Shown here: piece by piece, positions 8,601 through 16,708 of the stretch
Position numbering within the stretch: the stretch's first letter is position 1
Layout of the letters: every line of letters starts with the position of its first letter
Source: Anaerolineaceae bacterium
GTDB lineage: Bacteria > Chloroflexota > Anaerolineae > Aggregatilineales > Phototrophicaceae
Length of the DNA: 64,000 nucleotides
Assembly: GCA_002699585.1 (NCBI GenBank)
Contig: PABP01000038.1
Location: 372,001 to 436,000 of the forward strand
Direction: 5' to 3'
Program-made: the position numbers and the translations under genes
The notes under the pieces: model-generated
Database searches by the model: none
What the model saw: the letters and a program-made list of their open reading frames with translations, nothing else
Told to the model about the DNA's origin: nothing

Positions 8601-9938
8601 CACCGCCTGCTGGGCAATGAATACGCCGCCACGCTCATCAGTTGGCGCGATACCTATGAGCAGTTCGTCGAGATCTACACCGGCACGGAGCGCCGCAGTC
8701 GTCGCTTGGATGCCATGAACGATCAATTCCGGGCACTGTTCATTGACCGCCACCCGGCCTACGCTCTGTTCCGGCATTGGTACGCCGTGCTGGAAGCATC
8801 GCCGGAATTCCCTGCACCACCAACCGATGACCCCACGCCGCATCTGGCAACTGATGTCGAGCCGCAGTTGATCCACCGCACCACGACGATGGAAACGCCA
8901 GCAGCCGTCCCAACTGTCCAACCCAAACGCCGCATTCCAATAGCACTGATCGCTGTCATAGGCTTGATCGCTATCGTTGCATCAGCGATTGGCTTGCTGC
9001 TGCTGAACAACAACCCGGCAGCGCCGATTGTCGATGTAACCATTTCCGCAACGGCTGACGAAACGGTCGCTGACGCCGCCACCGACACGCCATCAGAGAG
9101 CGAACCTACTGAGGACACACCTGTTCCGGCGGATACAGAAGGCGACCAGACACCGACAGCTATCACCAGTGTTGAACCCATCGTGCCAGCAAATGCGGCT
9201 ACCGATACCGTCGAACCAACCGAGGAACAAGCATCGGAAACGCCAACCACAGCAGCCACCATCACACCGACCGAGGAGCCAACAGCGACGCCTACACCAA
9301 CGCCTACTAAAACCCCAACCGAGCGGCCCACTCTGCCTGCGGAAGGCCTGCGTGATGTGCAGGATGTGTTGGCCATGCTCGGCAGCACGGATGATGTCAC
9401 ATTTGATCCAGCAGTCTTCTTTGAGCAAGATACGAATTGGCGCCTGGGTGCAGCCCAGAGCACAGGCGGTGACGACCTGTTCATCAGTCCGTCAGCAGGC
9501 TTGATGGAAAGCACTTATGGCAATAATGCCGTAGGCCGCGTCCTACGAACAGAAGTCACAATGGCCCTGCGCACCATTAACCCGGCAGTGGCTCAGGATG
9601 ACGATATTTACTTCGGCCTGTTATTGGCCAGCGCAGATGATGGCAATGTGACGGGTATTCGCATTAATGTAGTGAGCGATACCGTCATTGATGCCCACCA
9701 GGTCCTGAATGACCGCATCGTCTTTGCTAACCGTCGTCCAAGTGACCCCAATCTAGGCGTGCGCTTGCGCATTGATCGCGACCTGGTGACAGGGCAGATT
9801 ATCATCTACGTCAATGATGACCCACTCGGCCAACCATATGACTTTTTCCCAGCAGGGACACCCGTTGTACCCATGTTATTCGTCCATGATGGTGGTGTGA
9901 TTGTCGGCGTCACCAACTGGACCGTGACGCTTTCTTAA
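5625..9938 (+). CDS. Giant membrane-anchored protein-kinase-like protein with long helical region and C-terminal exported domain
   Basis: A 1437-residue protein from ATG 5625 (AGGAAC ribosome-binding site). Residues 10-265 form a kinase-like fold with VVVK (Lys39), a catalytic-loop equivalent YNDVDAKHLFW (Asp144) and DWG (Asp163) in place of DFG. The canonical catalytic-loop Lys and metal-binding Asn are replaced, so activity is uncertain. Residues 270-1080 are predominantly helical, with TPR/coiled-coil texture. A single membrane helix lies at about 1105-1127, followed by a Thr/Pro/Glu linker and a beta-rich C-terminal domain of about 190 residues, possibly a concanavalin-like jelly roll, outside the cell. 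The topology is that of a one-pass sensor kinase reading the cell surface. No partner gene is adjacent; it appears monocistronic. Confidence 0.8.
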   Translation: MAESIFDQRYRYDYIYPRGRSGETLRAIDIETEQKVVVKRPAPNDAPPIRAGQEVSIKNERQALRRLAGHPVLTELLGEGQFTVGGMAHQYIVIERAEGRIIEDEVLALGTSGDRLPQLEMLLILDRLLDLLHAAHAKDIVYNDVDAKHLFWNRDDYTLKAIDWGNAVFLEGDEMTAQGISRQTDVFQIGELLYFIVTGGKRAELPRDAEASFAVDFGDDQQRIDAQLRDIISRALHPNTNYRYPSIQALRNDLNRFREPLERSRSATLTTVRDKLKQANLSKNELRTLKTMMEPVIRQDPGYPQASELLHQVNDRLQEIEVASDLDAVKIYLKNGNWQRAIDLLNELRHKTSDNNRQLIGWLYDIAHILHEEHVSNVTEPIVTAIDEMYDDQAVIAAAALMEATPENDDQRRVYWRLAERISSHATDILLLRPNLMRLRNAMRQINTSGTSIGESRGILDQIDAILHRLDSGNSDVSGLRDGYREVVDHLIHMNRLLQTFSVSNQLSNNELPLSSLERALNAAMALADNMHVIGKQAAARPRVVQNAIITSRAIDTPNPIWDSVEDLLSRLYERLQACQTYVPTADGSDLADWLKTTHTNLSPFVNRLFDDMLSSMVRGLQHASDDWQIYREAVVQGNRELAESSLSSAASQINTLSPTLQNWFNQLRSVIGGAHYIERHSVPGGIGRALADGWQAFDSGRLPEAERLGQQALEIARSESERFAATRLREVTQQTREWVERNGVTSVSRTQATSAAIERLFTEEERATLDGFTAQMPSIETYLRAMPKGLVSLYAQRSTAALRLLFVQYVMLGTLDLHEGLMIDAEFWREAALKVLGDSAEKHIAVRTLDDFMVQRKDLTEARDLLNSVNGSHILPQISNIKLKLENNAQARQLASGARSLRELEEALRAWGEGDFRTAGGKLDSAVKSISEVEQAAGFTLTAYRAWLMDLMSNAADLAVAKRELSTLAQKREDDPNPRMGELFHEMAHTTHRLLGNEYAATLISWRDTYEQFVEIYTGTERRSRRLDAMNDQFRALFIDRHPAYALFRHWYAVLEASPEFPAPPTDDPTPHLATDVEPQLIHRTTTMETPAAVPTVQPKRRIPIALIAVIGLIAIVASAIGLLLLNNNPAAPIVDVTISATADETVADAATDTPSESEPTEDTPVPADTEGDQTPTAITSVEPIVPANAATDTVEPTEEQASETPTTAATITPTEEPTATPTPTPTKTPTERPTLPAEGLRDVQDVLAMLGSTDDVTFDPAVFFEQDTNWRLGAAQSTGGDDLFISPSAGLMESTYGNNAVGRVLRTEVTMALRTINPAVAQDDDIYFGLLLASADDGNVTGIRINVVSDTVIDAHQVLNDRIVFANRRPSDPNLGVRLRIDRDLVTGQIIIYVNDDPLGQPYDFFPAGTPVVPMLFVHDGGVIVGVTNWTVTLS

Positions 9939-9967
9939 GCAAAACATCCCAATTCCAGCCAGATCAA

Positions 9968-9993
9968 GAGACCCCCTTATTGGGGTCTTTTTT
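9968..9993 (+). terminator. Rho-independent terminator after the kinase-like gene
   Basis: GACCCC and GGGGTC arms enclose a short loop and run into six T, about 30 nt after the stop codon. Confidence 0.85.
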
Positions 9994-10110
9994 GTTTGAC
10001 AAGTCTCAGAAACCGCCTCATAGGACAAAATTCGATCAATAATTGAGAAACATTAAGGTTCATTACACGCACTTTTTGAGTACAATAGAATTGATTTTAG
10101 ATTAACAGTC

Positions 10111-10126
10111 AGATATTTCGTAATCT
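10111..10126. promoter_or_regulatory. AGAT-N7-AATCT motif upstream of the receiver-histidine kinase gene
   Basis: AGATATTTCGTAATCT lies 47 nt before ATG 10174. It matches 14 of 16 positions of the perfect palindrome AGATTATTCGTAATCT found at 38252-38267 before the PycTM-like gene. It could be a shared operator; the evidence is two sites only. Confidence 0.3.
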
Positions 10127-10173
10127 TAACGACAATTCATCGTTTGTGATTGCGCGGCGAGTGTATAAGACAC

Positions 10174-11334
10174 ATGGACAATCAAATAACGAAAATCCCA
10201 GCAAATACCCAGCGTACAAGCCGCATCCTGGTGGTCGATGATGACACCATGACGCGCAACTTGATGTATCACCTGCTCAAGCGGTATTACATCGTCGATA
10301 GTGTCAGCAATGGCAAGACGGCCCTGGAAGCTCTGGAAGAAATCGAATACGACCTGGTATTAACCGACATCATGATGCCGGGTATCAACGGTCTACAATT
10401 GCTTGGCCATATCCGCGCCCAGGAAAAATTCGCGGATCTACCTATCATCTTGATTACAGCGATGGGCAGCACAGATGATGTCGTCAACGGGTTGAAGATG
10501 GGCGCCAATGATTACATCGTCAAGCCAGCCGACACCGAAATTGTGCTGGCGCGCGTCCGTAATCAAATCACGATGAAACGGCTGGTCGATGAAAACAAGC
10601 GCACGGCCAACGAATTGGCTGAGCTAAACAGCCTCCGCGCGGACATGTTCCATATTGCCGCACACGACTTGAAGAACCCGCTGCATAACATCAGCTTGGC
10701 CGCGAACGTATTGCGTCCGATGGTATCGGAAATCAAAGATACCCAGCCGATCCTTAAAAACGTTCAGGACTCCGTCAGGAACATGGAAAACATCTTATCG
10801 GCATTCCTGGATGTGATGGCCCTGCAATCGGGTCGCATCGAATTGACCATGCGCAAGATGTCGCTGGCGATAGTGGTTGAGCAAGTCGTCAGCCAAAACC
10901 GCATTTCCGCTCAGGAAAAAGACATCACCATTGAAGTCGGCGATATCATGGGTGAAGTCGAAGCCGATCTGGATCGCATGTTCCAGGTGGTTGGCAATTT
11001 GGTCAACAACGCCGTCAAATACAGCCCTGAAGGAACGCGCATCCATATCTGGGCTGAGCCTGCCAATGAGGCTTACCGCCTGTGCATCCGCGATGAGGGC
11101 CCCGGCATCAAGCCGGAAGAGCGCGACAAGCTGTTTAAGCAGTTCAGCAAGACCAGCAACCTACCCACTGGCAACGAAAGCAGCACCGGCCTGGGATTGT
11201 GGATCATCAAGCAACTGGTCGAGCACTTTGATGGCCTGGTCGGCGCGGACTTCCCTGCTGAGGGCGGGTCCATCTTCTGGATAGAAATGCCCGCTGTCAA
11301 AGAAGTGATGCACATCACAGAGAATGCATCCTAG
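10174..11334 (+). CDS. Receiver-histidine kinase (REC-HisKA-HATPase) signalling protein
   Basis: A 386-residue cytoplasmic protein from ATG 10174 (a TTG 24 nt upstream is the alternative). It has a receiver domain at about 17-133 with Asp22-24 and phosphoacceptor Asp65 (LTDIMMPG), and Lys117 in VKP. A HisKA helix follows with phospho-His164 in HDLKNPL, then a HATPase domain with the N box (NLVNNAVKYSPEG), DEGPGI and GLGLWI. There are no membrane segments or PAS/GAF sensor. The receiver-first order is that of kinases driven by another kinase through phosphotransfer. The gene is convergent with the following M14-like gene, only 1 nt apart, so the two may share a terminator zone. Confidence 0.92.
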   Translation: MDNQITKIPANTQRTSRILVVDDDTMTRNLMYHLLKRYYIVDSVSNGKTALEALEEIEYDLVLTDIMMPGINGLQLLGHIRAQEKFADLPIILITAMGSTDDVVNGLKMGANDYIVKPADTEIVLARVRNQITMKRLVDENKRTANELAELNSLRADMFHIAAHDLKNPLHNISLAANVLRPMVSEIKDTQPILKNVQDSVRNMENILSAFLDVMALQSGRIELTMRKMSLAIVVEQVVSQNRISAQEKDITIEVGDIMGEVEADLDRMFQVVGNLVNNAVKYSPEGTRIHIWAEPANEAYRLCIRDEGPGIKPEERDKLFKQFSKTSNLPTGNESSTGLGLWIIKQLVEHFDGLVGADFPAEGGSIFWIEMPAVKEVMHITENAS

Positions 11335-11335
11335 G

Positions 11336-12385
11336 TCAGTCAGCAGAAGCTAACCACTGCTGTACGGCCATCACCCCCCGTAGATTTCGTTCTAGCTCAA
11401 TGCCGCTGGATGTAGCCAATTCTACATCCAGCGCTTGGATTCCCTGGCTGGCCACCCAGGCTGGCCCGGTCCCAGTGACTTCATACTCACTGAAAGCTTC
11501 TCCATAGGGATAGCCGGATGCCTCACCATAGACCTCAGCCAGGACATGGCTATCGAAGCCATCACACATCCCGGCAAAAAGGCCGTTAGCTGCCGCATGA
11601 TAAAACAGCACCACCCTGGGCTGCACCTGCTGGATCAAGCCACCCAGTGCAATCGTCTCCGGCTCTGAAAATGGCCCTGACCCCGGATCAACAGGCCCCT
11701 GGCCATTGACAGCTTCCTCCGACCAACCACAGCCCCAATTACGGTTGAGATCAACCTCATTACCGTTAAATCGGCCCCGTATCACCCGCCCATGACGCAG
11801 GCCATCGGGGTTCAGTGACGGAATGAGCAGCAGCGTGACGTGTGACAATACGTCTTCTGGATACTGTTGATAATAGCTGTACATTTCCTCGACCAATTCG
11901 ACCGTGTTGGCCTCAAAGCCGGCATGGATGCCCCCTACCAGAAGAATGACATGAGGCCCCGTACCCAGCCGATAAGCGCGCAAAGTCTGGCCTTCCGCTG
12001 ATTGGCCAAATGCAAAAGCGGAGGGCAACAAGGTCGGCGTCACAGATGGCACACGGGTTGGCGTCGCAGCGATACGTGTTTCAGTGGCGACCTCACGCAG
12101 GGTGCTCGTGGCTGTGGATGTCTGTGTCATCGCAGCGTCACTGGCGACAAGCGCTATCTCAGTAGTGGGTTGCGGCGTGACTGTCGCAGTAAAGGTCGGC
12201 GTAAACGTTGGAATAGTTGTCGCAGTCGGAGCAAACGTCGCGGTCGCATCGGGAACAACAGGAGCCGAAAGTCGTGCCAGCGTCGGTAAAGGTGCCACGT
12301 CAGCCTGATTAGAGCAGGCTCCGATGGCCAATGCGCCGATTAGCGTTATAATCATTGTTATGTAGCGCGTCTTTATAGGGCGCAT
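11336..12385 (-). CDS. Lipoprotein M14-family zinc carboxypeptidase-like protein
   Basis: A 349-residue protein with a signal peptide ending in a lipobox (AIGAC), a Thr/Pro linker to about residue 115, then an M14-like domain. Visible family features are GGIHAGFE (zinc His and nearby Glu, spaced HxxxE rather than the textbook HxxE), LNRNWGCGW (substrate-binding Asn-Arg), FYHAAANG (third zinc His) and a C-terminal Glu in ALDVELATSSGIE. It probably trims peptides or cell-wall muropeptides outside the membrane. Its first 45 residues resemble those of the divergent lipoprotein at 12418, sharing an ACxxQA then PLPTLAxL pattern. The two start codons are only 32 bp apart. Confidence 0.8.
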   Translation of the reverse strand: MRPIKTRYITMIITLIGALAIGACSNQADVAPLPTLARLSAPVVPDATATFAPTATTIPTFTPTFTATVTPQPTTEIALVASDAAMTQTSTATSTLREVATETRIAATPTRVPSVTPTLLPSAFAFGQSAEGQTLRAYRLGTGPHVILLVGGIHAGFEANTVELVEEMYSYYQQYPEDVLSHVTLLLIPSLNPDGLRHGRVIRGRFNGNEVDLNRNWGCGWSEEAVNGQGPVDPGSGPFSEPETIALGGLIQQVQPRVVLFYHAAANGLFAGMCDGFDSHVLAEVYGEASGYPYGEAFSEYEVTGTGPAWVASQGIQALDVELATSSGIELERNLRGVMAVQQWLASAD

Positions 12386-12417
12386 CTTGGCTCCGCGTAC
12401 GACAATTGGAGTAAATC

Positions 12418-13488
12418 ATGATTACCAGGCGTTATCTTATCACGCTGCTGTTGATGGTGGTAATCGCAGCAGCTTGCCAACCGCAGGCGGAAGAACCTCT
12501 GCCCACCCTGGCTTCTTTGAATACGCCAACACCGATCACGCCATCGGCGACGTTCACAGAGACAAGCACAGCTAAAGCGACTGCCACGGCAACGCCAACA
12601 TCAACCGCGACGCCCACGGCGACCGCCACAGCGACAAACACCCTGACACCGACCGTCACGGGGACGAGTACGGCGACGGCCACACGCACCATCACGCCGA
12701 CAAATACCGTCACGGCAACGGCAACGGCGACAGCAACCAGTACATTCACAGCCACACCCACGGCAACAGCGACCGCCAACGCGCCTATCATCAATTCGTT
12801 CAACAGCAATATTTCATCAGCGACGCCGGGTTCGCAGGTCATCCTGACATGGGATGCTGATGCCGATAGCGCCCGTCTGGAACGCTTGAACACATCAGGT
12901 GTTATCAAGGAAACGCTGTCTGTACCGCCCATATCAACCGCAACAATGACTATTCCAGCGGGCGAAACGCGCGTCATGTATCGTCTGGTGGCCAGCCGCG
13001 CAGGCCAGGAGACCAGCCTATCGGTAGCGATTGCGGTTTCTTGCGCGACACCGTGGTTCTTTGGCAATGCCCCGGCGAATATTGGCTGCCCCAGCAGCGG
13101 TCCCACGACCACAACAGGCGCCTTCCAACCCTTTGAATCGGGTTTCATGTTCCGAGTGCAATACAGCACCAGCAATCGAGTTTGCGGCATCCAGAATGAT
13201 CGCCAGCGCTATTCCTGCTGGGATTACGTGGCCTATGTCGGTACACCACCGACAACACCTCCAGCCGGTTTACTGGTCCCAGGGCCGGATTTGCAGGATG
13301 CTTTCTACAATAAGCTGGCGATTGGTGGCCCCTGGTACACGGTGATTGGTTGGGGTACAAGCGCCATGACATCGCCTTCTATCTCCATCCAGCCGGATAT
13401 GAGCGGCCAGTTGTATATCGGGCTGCCCAATGGCGTGTATCGCTTTGATGCGGCTTTGAGCAACGGCTCTGTCACCAAGATCCAGTAG
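12418..13488 (+). CDS. Exported lipoprotein with Thr/Ala/Pro repeat linker, unknown C-terminal domain
   Basis: A 356-residue protein. The signal peptide ends in VIAAAC. It is followed by PLPTLASL and then about 75 residues of near-periodic TAT/TPT/TAN units. Residues about 120-205 look like an Ig-like strand domain (GSQVILTWDADADSARL). The remaining 150 residues have several cysteines (CATPW, GCPSSG, VCGIQ, YSCWDY) that could form disulfides outside the cell. No enzyme motif is recognised. It is divergently arranged with the M14-like lipoprotein, whose N-terminus it resembles, suggesting an inverted duplication of the export module. Confidence 0.8.
   Translation: MITRRYLITLLLMVVIAAACQPQAEEPLPTLASLNTPTPITPSATFTETSTAKATATATPTSTATPTATATATNTLTPTVTGTSTATATRTITPTNTVTATATATATSTFTATPTATATANAPIINSFNSNISSATPGSQVILTWDADADSARLERLNTSGVIKETLSVPPISTATMTIPAGETRVMYRLVASRAGQETSLSVAIAVSCATPWFFGNAPANIGCPSSGPTTTTGAFQPFESGFMFRVQYSTSNRVCGIQNDRQRYSCWDYVAYVGTPPTTPPAGLLVPGPDLQDAFYNKLAIGGPWYTVIGWGTSAMTSPSISIQPDMSGQLYIGLPNGVYRFDAALSNGSVTKIQ
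12577..12780 (+). repeat. Coding repeat: Thr/Ala/Pro linker
   Basis: Degenerate in-frame repeats of ACN-GCN-ACN and ACN-CCN-ACN codons encode the lipoprotein's linker. Such linkers also occur in this window at 2046-3635, 9090-9340, 11336-12385 and 27485-28813. They are low-complexity coding sequence, not a CRISPR or satellite. Confidence 0.8.
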
Positions 13489-13511
13489 ACATTGCCCAGC
13501 ATACCATCGAC

Positions 13512-13539
13512 AAAAGACCGGCCTATGGCTGGTCTTTTT
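13512..13539 (+). terminator. Rho-independent terminator after the lipoprotein gene
   Basis: AAAGACCGGCC pairs with GGCTGGTCTTT around a short loop (one mismatch), with a T run ending at 13539. Confidence 0.8.
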
Positions 13540-13630
13540 CGTTACAGTATGCCGATTGCCCCAGTCTTAAGGCCATAGACATGAATGTCCGCATATCATC
13601 AAGGTATAGACGACTGGCAGGACAACATGC

Positions 13631-14812
13631 ATGACCGCTTACCCTGATGCCCAAAACCATGAGAAAACGCCCGCATTTGATCTGGCAACCGCACTGGCGG
13701 CGATCACCGCGCTGATCTTTGTTTTGCTGTTCGTGGCTTTGAATCAGCCAATTTTGATTGCAGCCGCCGTACCCTATGCGCTACTCACGATTTATCGGCT
13801 CATCAACACGAAGACACGTACCCCGTTATCTGCGAGCCAGAATGACGAAACGGAACAAGACGCGACCGATAGCGAACCATCCGAAGAGGTTCCCAATCTG
13901 CATACGCGCATGAACGTCACAGTGGATGGACTTGTCCGGGCGACTTATGCCATCAATGATGTCACCATCCAACAGGCAACCAACGCCACTGAGCAAGTCC
14001 AGCTCATCCAGAAAACGAACAAAATGCTGGATGATTTTTTGCAACTCGGTGAACGCATCAATGAACAGGTCCGTAATGTGACGCAGACGGCTAACGAAGC
14101 GGCTGATATATCACGGCATGGGCATAGCGCCATCGGCGAAACGCTCAACAGCATGGACGACATCCGCAACCAGGTAGAGACCATCGGCAATACCATCGCC
14201 AAGCTGGCACAACTCGTTCAGCGCATCGACAGCATCATCACATCAGTAGGCGAGATTGCGACCCAATCCAACTTGCTTGCCTTGAATGCCTCGATTGAAG
14301 CCGCACGCGCCGGCGTCCACGGGCGCGGCTTTGCCGTTGTCGCTGATGAAGTTCGCGCATTATCGCGCCAATCAACTGAATCCGCTGACCAGGTCCGTGC
14401 GATTCTCTCGGAGATCCAGCAGGCGATGAAAGAGGCAGTCGCCGCCACACAGACAGGTGTCCAGAATGTGGATGCAGGTGTTGAACGCACACGCGATGCC
14501 AATCAGGTCATGAATCAGCTTGTAGAAATTGTGCATGCAGCGCGCGAAGCGGTCAAGCACACGGCTGCGGTCTTCGATGAGCAGTCTGAGGATATGGAGC
14601 AGATCGCGATTGATATGGACCGTATCGCGCTCATCACCAACCAGAGCATGGCCAGTATGCGCACCGTGGAAACCGTATCAGCCAACCTCACCCGGCTGGC
14701 ATCGGACTTACAGTCTACGTTGAACCAGGAGCAACTCGGCGACCTGGACAGCTTGCATCTGGAACCCACCGAGGAATCTGAGGATGTGCCCCAAATGGAA
14801 TTGATACCCTAG
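13631..14812 (+). CDS. Methyl-accepting chemotaxis protein without periplasmic sensor
   Basis: A 393-residue protein. Two closely spaced membrane helices (about residues 17-36 and 40-58) leave no room for an extracellular sensor. The C-terminal cytoplasmic coiled coil contains the MCP hairpin tip: EIATQSNLLALNASIEAARA, then RGFAVVADEVRALSRQS. It would signal to CheA/CheW, whose genes lie at 42-51 kb. The input is probably intracellular or membrane-borne. The start at ATG 13631 is preceded by GGCAGGAC. It is a lone gene, not part of the main cluster. Confidence 0.92.
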   Translation: MTAYPDAQNHEKTPAFDLATALAAITALIFVLLFVALNQPILIAAAVPYALLTIYRLINTKTRTPLSASQNDETEQDATDSEPSEEVPNLHTRMNVTVDGLVRATYAINDVTIQQATNATEQVQLIQKTNKMLDDFLQLGERINEQVRNVTQTANEAADISRHGHSAIGETLNSMDDIRNQVETIGNTIAKLAQLVQRIDSIITSVGEIATQSNLLALNASIEAARAGVHGRGFAVVADEVRALSRQSTESADQVRAILSEIQQAMKEAVAATQTGVQNVDAGVERTRDANQVMNQLVEIVHAAREAVKHTAAVFDEQSEDMEQIAIDMDRIALITNQSMASMRTVETVSANLTRLASDLQSTLNQEQLGDLDSLHLEPTEESEDVPQMELIP

Positions 14813-14834
14813 CAGCAAACAATACAGTCGGGGA

Positions 14835-15257
14835 CTAGGCATAGGCAATCAAGACGATTGCTAAGCCAATCAGCAAGAGGATCACGACAATTTCAATCGC
14901 CCACAGCAATATATCGAGCAGGCGCGACGACAATGGCTTCTGCCGACGTTCCTGACGCTGTTCGTCGGATAAGGCCGCTTCTTCTTCAAGCTGGGCCAGC
15001 ATACTTTTGGCAGATTCGTTATCAGGATTGATAGCGATGATGTTCAACAAACAGGTGCGGCGATCTTCGACAGTTTCCACCACGTATAACAACATCATCC
15101 ATACCTGTTCGTTCGCCGGATCGATCAGAGCCGCGCGCTTCAATAGTTGGTTGGCGCTGTCCAGATCGCCCTCAGTGGCAGCGATACGCGCAAGACGCAG
15201 CATTTGCGTAATATCTGGTTTGTTAGGGTGGATAACTGTTTCTCTTGAAGCAACCAT
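14835..15257 (-). CDS. TPR-like protein with C-terminal membrane anchor
   Basis: A 140-residue protein. The first 85 residues form two to three TPR-like helical repeats (LARIAATEGDLDSANQLLKR, ALIDPANEQVWMMLLY, AINPDNESAKSMLAQL). They are followed by a charged linker (DEQRQERRQKP) and one C-terminal membrane helix of about 25 residues. This is a tail-anchored cytoplasmic TPR adaptor. No partner is adjacent. A perfect TATAAT (minus strand, at 15289-15294) lies 31 nt upstream of the start and is a likely -10 box. Confidence 0.75.
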   Translation of the reverse strand: MVASRETVIHPNKPDITQMLRLARIAATEGDLDSANQLLKRAALIDPANEQVWMMLLYVVETVEDRRTCLLNIIAINPDNESAKSMLAQLEEEAALSDEQRQERRQKPLSSRLLDILLWAIEIVVILLLIGLAIVLIAYA

Positions 15258-15288
15258 GCCGATATTTACTCTATGTGCCGATAATCCT

Positions 15289-15294
15289 ATTATA
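15289..15294 (-). promoter_or_regulatory. Likely -10 box of the TPR gene
   Basis: TATAAT on the minus strand, 31 nt before the ATG at 15257. No good -35 box is visible at 16-18 nt, so the call is tentative. Confidence 0.35.
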
Positions 15295-15297
15295 GCG

Positions 15298-16036
15298 GTC
15301 TTTCGTTTTCGTAGGGGGATTCCAACTAAATTTAAACAAGTTATTGGTAGGCATCCCTATACAAACTATCAGACTAGACTGCCATCGTTCCCGAATCTTT
15401 AACCATCTCGTCATTATCTTTTTACAATCTATCTATATAATCAATCCAATGTTTGCTTCTGGTTATGCACACTCCGGCACACTTCCTGATTTCATCCACC
15501 ACATAACCCGATAAACAGCACCTGTTTTGCAGCAAAAGCGCACTGCGGCTTCGTTAGGTAAGGACAAATGCGGCCAGTTCGTCTAGAATAAAGTTGGAAT
15601 CATCCGCACCTTTACATCATGGGCGGGCTTATCCGCAGTAGGCTCTCTGCAAAACCAATTTTGCAAAACACTTTTTTACGAGCACCCATTTTGTGTCGCT
15701 GCAAGGTGTTATGCTTAAGGTATGTGGGTATACAGAGGTAAATCAACCGGAATTTATTACGAGTGCATAGCTTACTCGTCAATAGTGCCCAAACCTTTTT
15801 GCAGGATTTTTGTCTGAATGACAATGTGGATTCGATGACGATATGCCATAATTGGCCAGAAGATATGCTATAACATGTAGATCGCAGGCAAGCAAAAGGC
15901 TATTTGGCAGTTGTAAAGAAATTAACAGAAATCGACAAAAACAGTTTTCTTACGTGAACTTTTAGGAAAGTATGGCAAAATTTACTTGTAAGCCCACAGC
16001 ATACGTCGGTATGTTGACACAGAAAGGACAAGCCAA
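15298..16036. other. Long AT-rich intergenic region without a convincing gene
   Basis: About 740 bp between divergent genes. A 70-codon minus-strand ORF at 15612-15824 has no ribosome-binding site, no recognisable family and poor codon texture, so I do not call it. The region holds a perfect hairpin, TGCAAAA-CCAA-TTTTGCA, at 15648-15665. It also holds two near-identical boxes, GATATGCCATAA at 15840 and GATATGCTATAA at 15862, 22 nt apart. These could belong to the promoter of the HEAT gene at 16037 or to an unannotated small RNA. Confidence 0.4.
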
Positions 16037-16495
16037 ATGGCGGACTCCACGGGTTCCGTAAAAAGCATACTAAGCGAATTGCGCGACATCAATAAAGAAA
16101 AGCGCCGTTCTGCTGTCATGAAGCTCGGAATGATCGGTGGAGAAGAGGCCTCACGCGCTTTGATCCGGACGTTAGAAAACGAACACGAAGATCTCATTGT
16201 CCGGGGCCGTGCCGCCCTCATGCTCGGCAAATTAGGTAATACATCAGCCGTATCAGCATTAATTCGTGCTTTGAGTGCTCCTGGATACCAGACGCCCCTC
16301 TACGCAGCCCAGGCGCTCGGCATGATTGGCGACCAACGCGCGGTTCTCCCCCTGGTTGCTATGGCCAACACCCATTCCGACCGTCTGCACGATATTGCGG
16401 TGGATTCCTTGCGTAAGCTGGATTACATCTGGCAGTCTGAAGTCCAGACAACCGATAGCGCAGACGACGCAGAGCTCGCGCCCGAAACCGTATAA
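16037..16495 (+). CDS. Small HEAT-repeat protein
   Basis: A 152-residue protein from ATG 16037 with a good AAAGGA ribosome-binding site. Four HEAT/PBS-type helical hairpins are visible, with repeating signatures KLGMIGGEEASRALIR, MLGKLGNTSAVSALIR and ALGMIGDQRAVLPLV. It has an acidic C-terminal tail, no signal peptide and no membrane segment. It is a cytoplasmic protein-interaction module; its partner is unknown. It is monocistronic, ending in a clear terminator. Confidence 0.88.
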   Translation: MADSTGSVKSILSELRDINKEKRRSAVMKLGMIGGEEASRALIRTLENEHEDLIVRGRAALMLGKLGNTSAVSALIRALSAPGYQTPLYAAQALGMIGDQRAVLPLVAMANTHSDRLHDIAVDSLRKLDYIWQSEVQTTDSADDAELAPETV

Positions 16496-16535
16496 CTCCC
16501 AGGCGAGCCAAACCCACTTAAATAGCCCACATTTT

Positions 16536-16564
16536 AGAGCCTCACTCAACGTGATGGCTCTTTT
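16536..16564 (+). terminator. Rho-independent terminator after the HEAT gene
   Basis: AGAGCC-TCAC pairs with GTGA-TGGCTCT around a small loop and is followed by TTTT, about 40 nt after the stop. Confidence 0.8.
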
Positions 16565-16708
16565 AATTTCTTAAGTTGACCTCTTAGGTTGATTTCCTAT
16601 GCCTATTTTGTGGATAGGACTGATACGGCAGTGCCCCCTGCATGCCTTTATTGGCTATAATCACATCATCAAAATTGTTGGCTATTCCACGCTTGGATTG
16701 GAGACCCT

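Noticed and set aside
12577-12780. CRISPR-like or satellite repeat
   Set aside because: The repeats are in-frame degenerate Thr/Ala/Pro codons with no constant spacer structure and continue the lipoprotein's reading frame.
12432-13190. Long minus-strand ORF rich in Val-Gly-Val repeats
   Set aside because: It is the shadow of the Thr/Ala/Pro linker codons of the lipoprotein on the other strand; similar shadows occur at 3325-3675, 8759-9514 and 28228-28767.
15612-15824. 70-codon minus-strand ORF in the large gap
   Set aside because: It has no ribosome-binding site, no recognised domain and atypical composition for a coding region.
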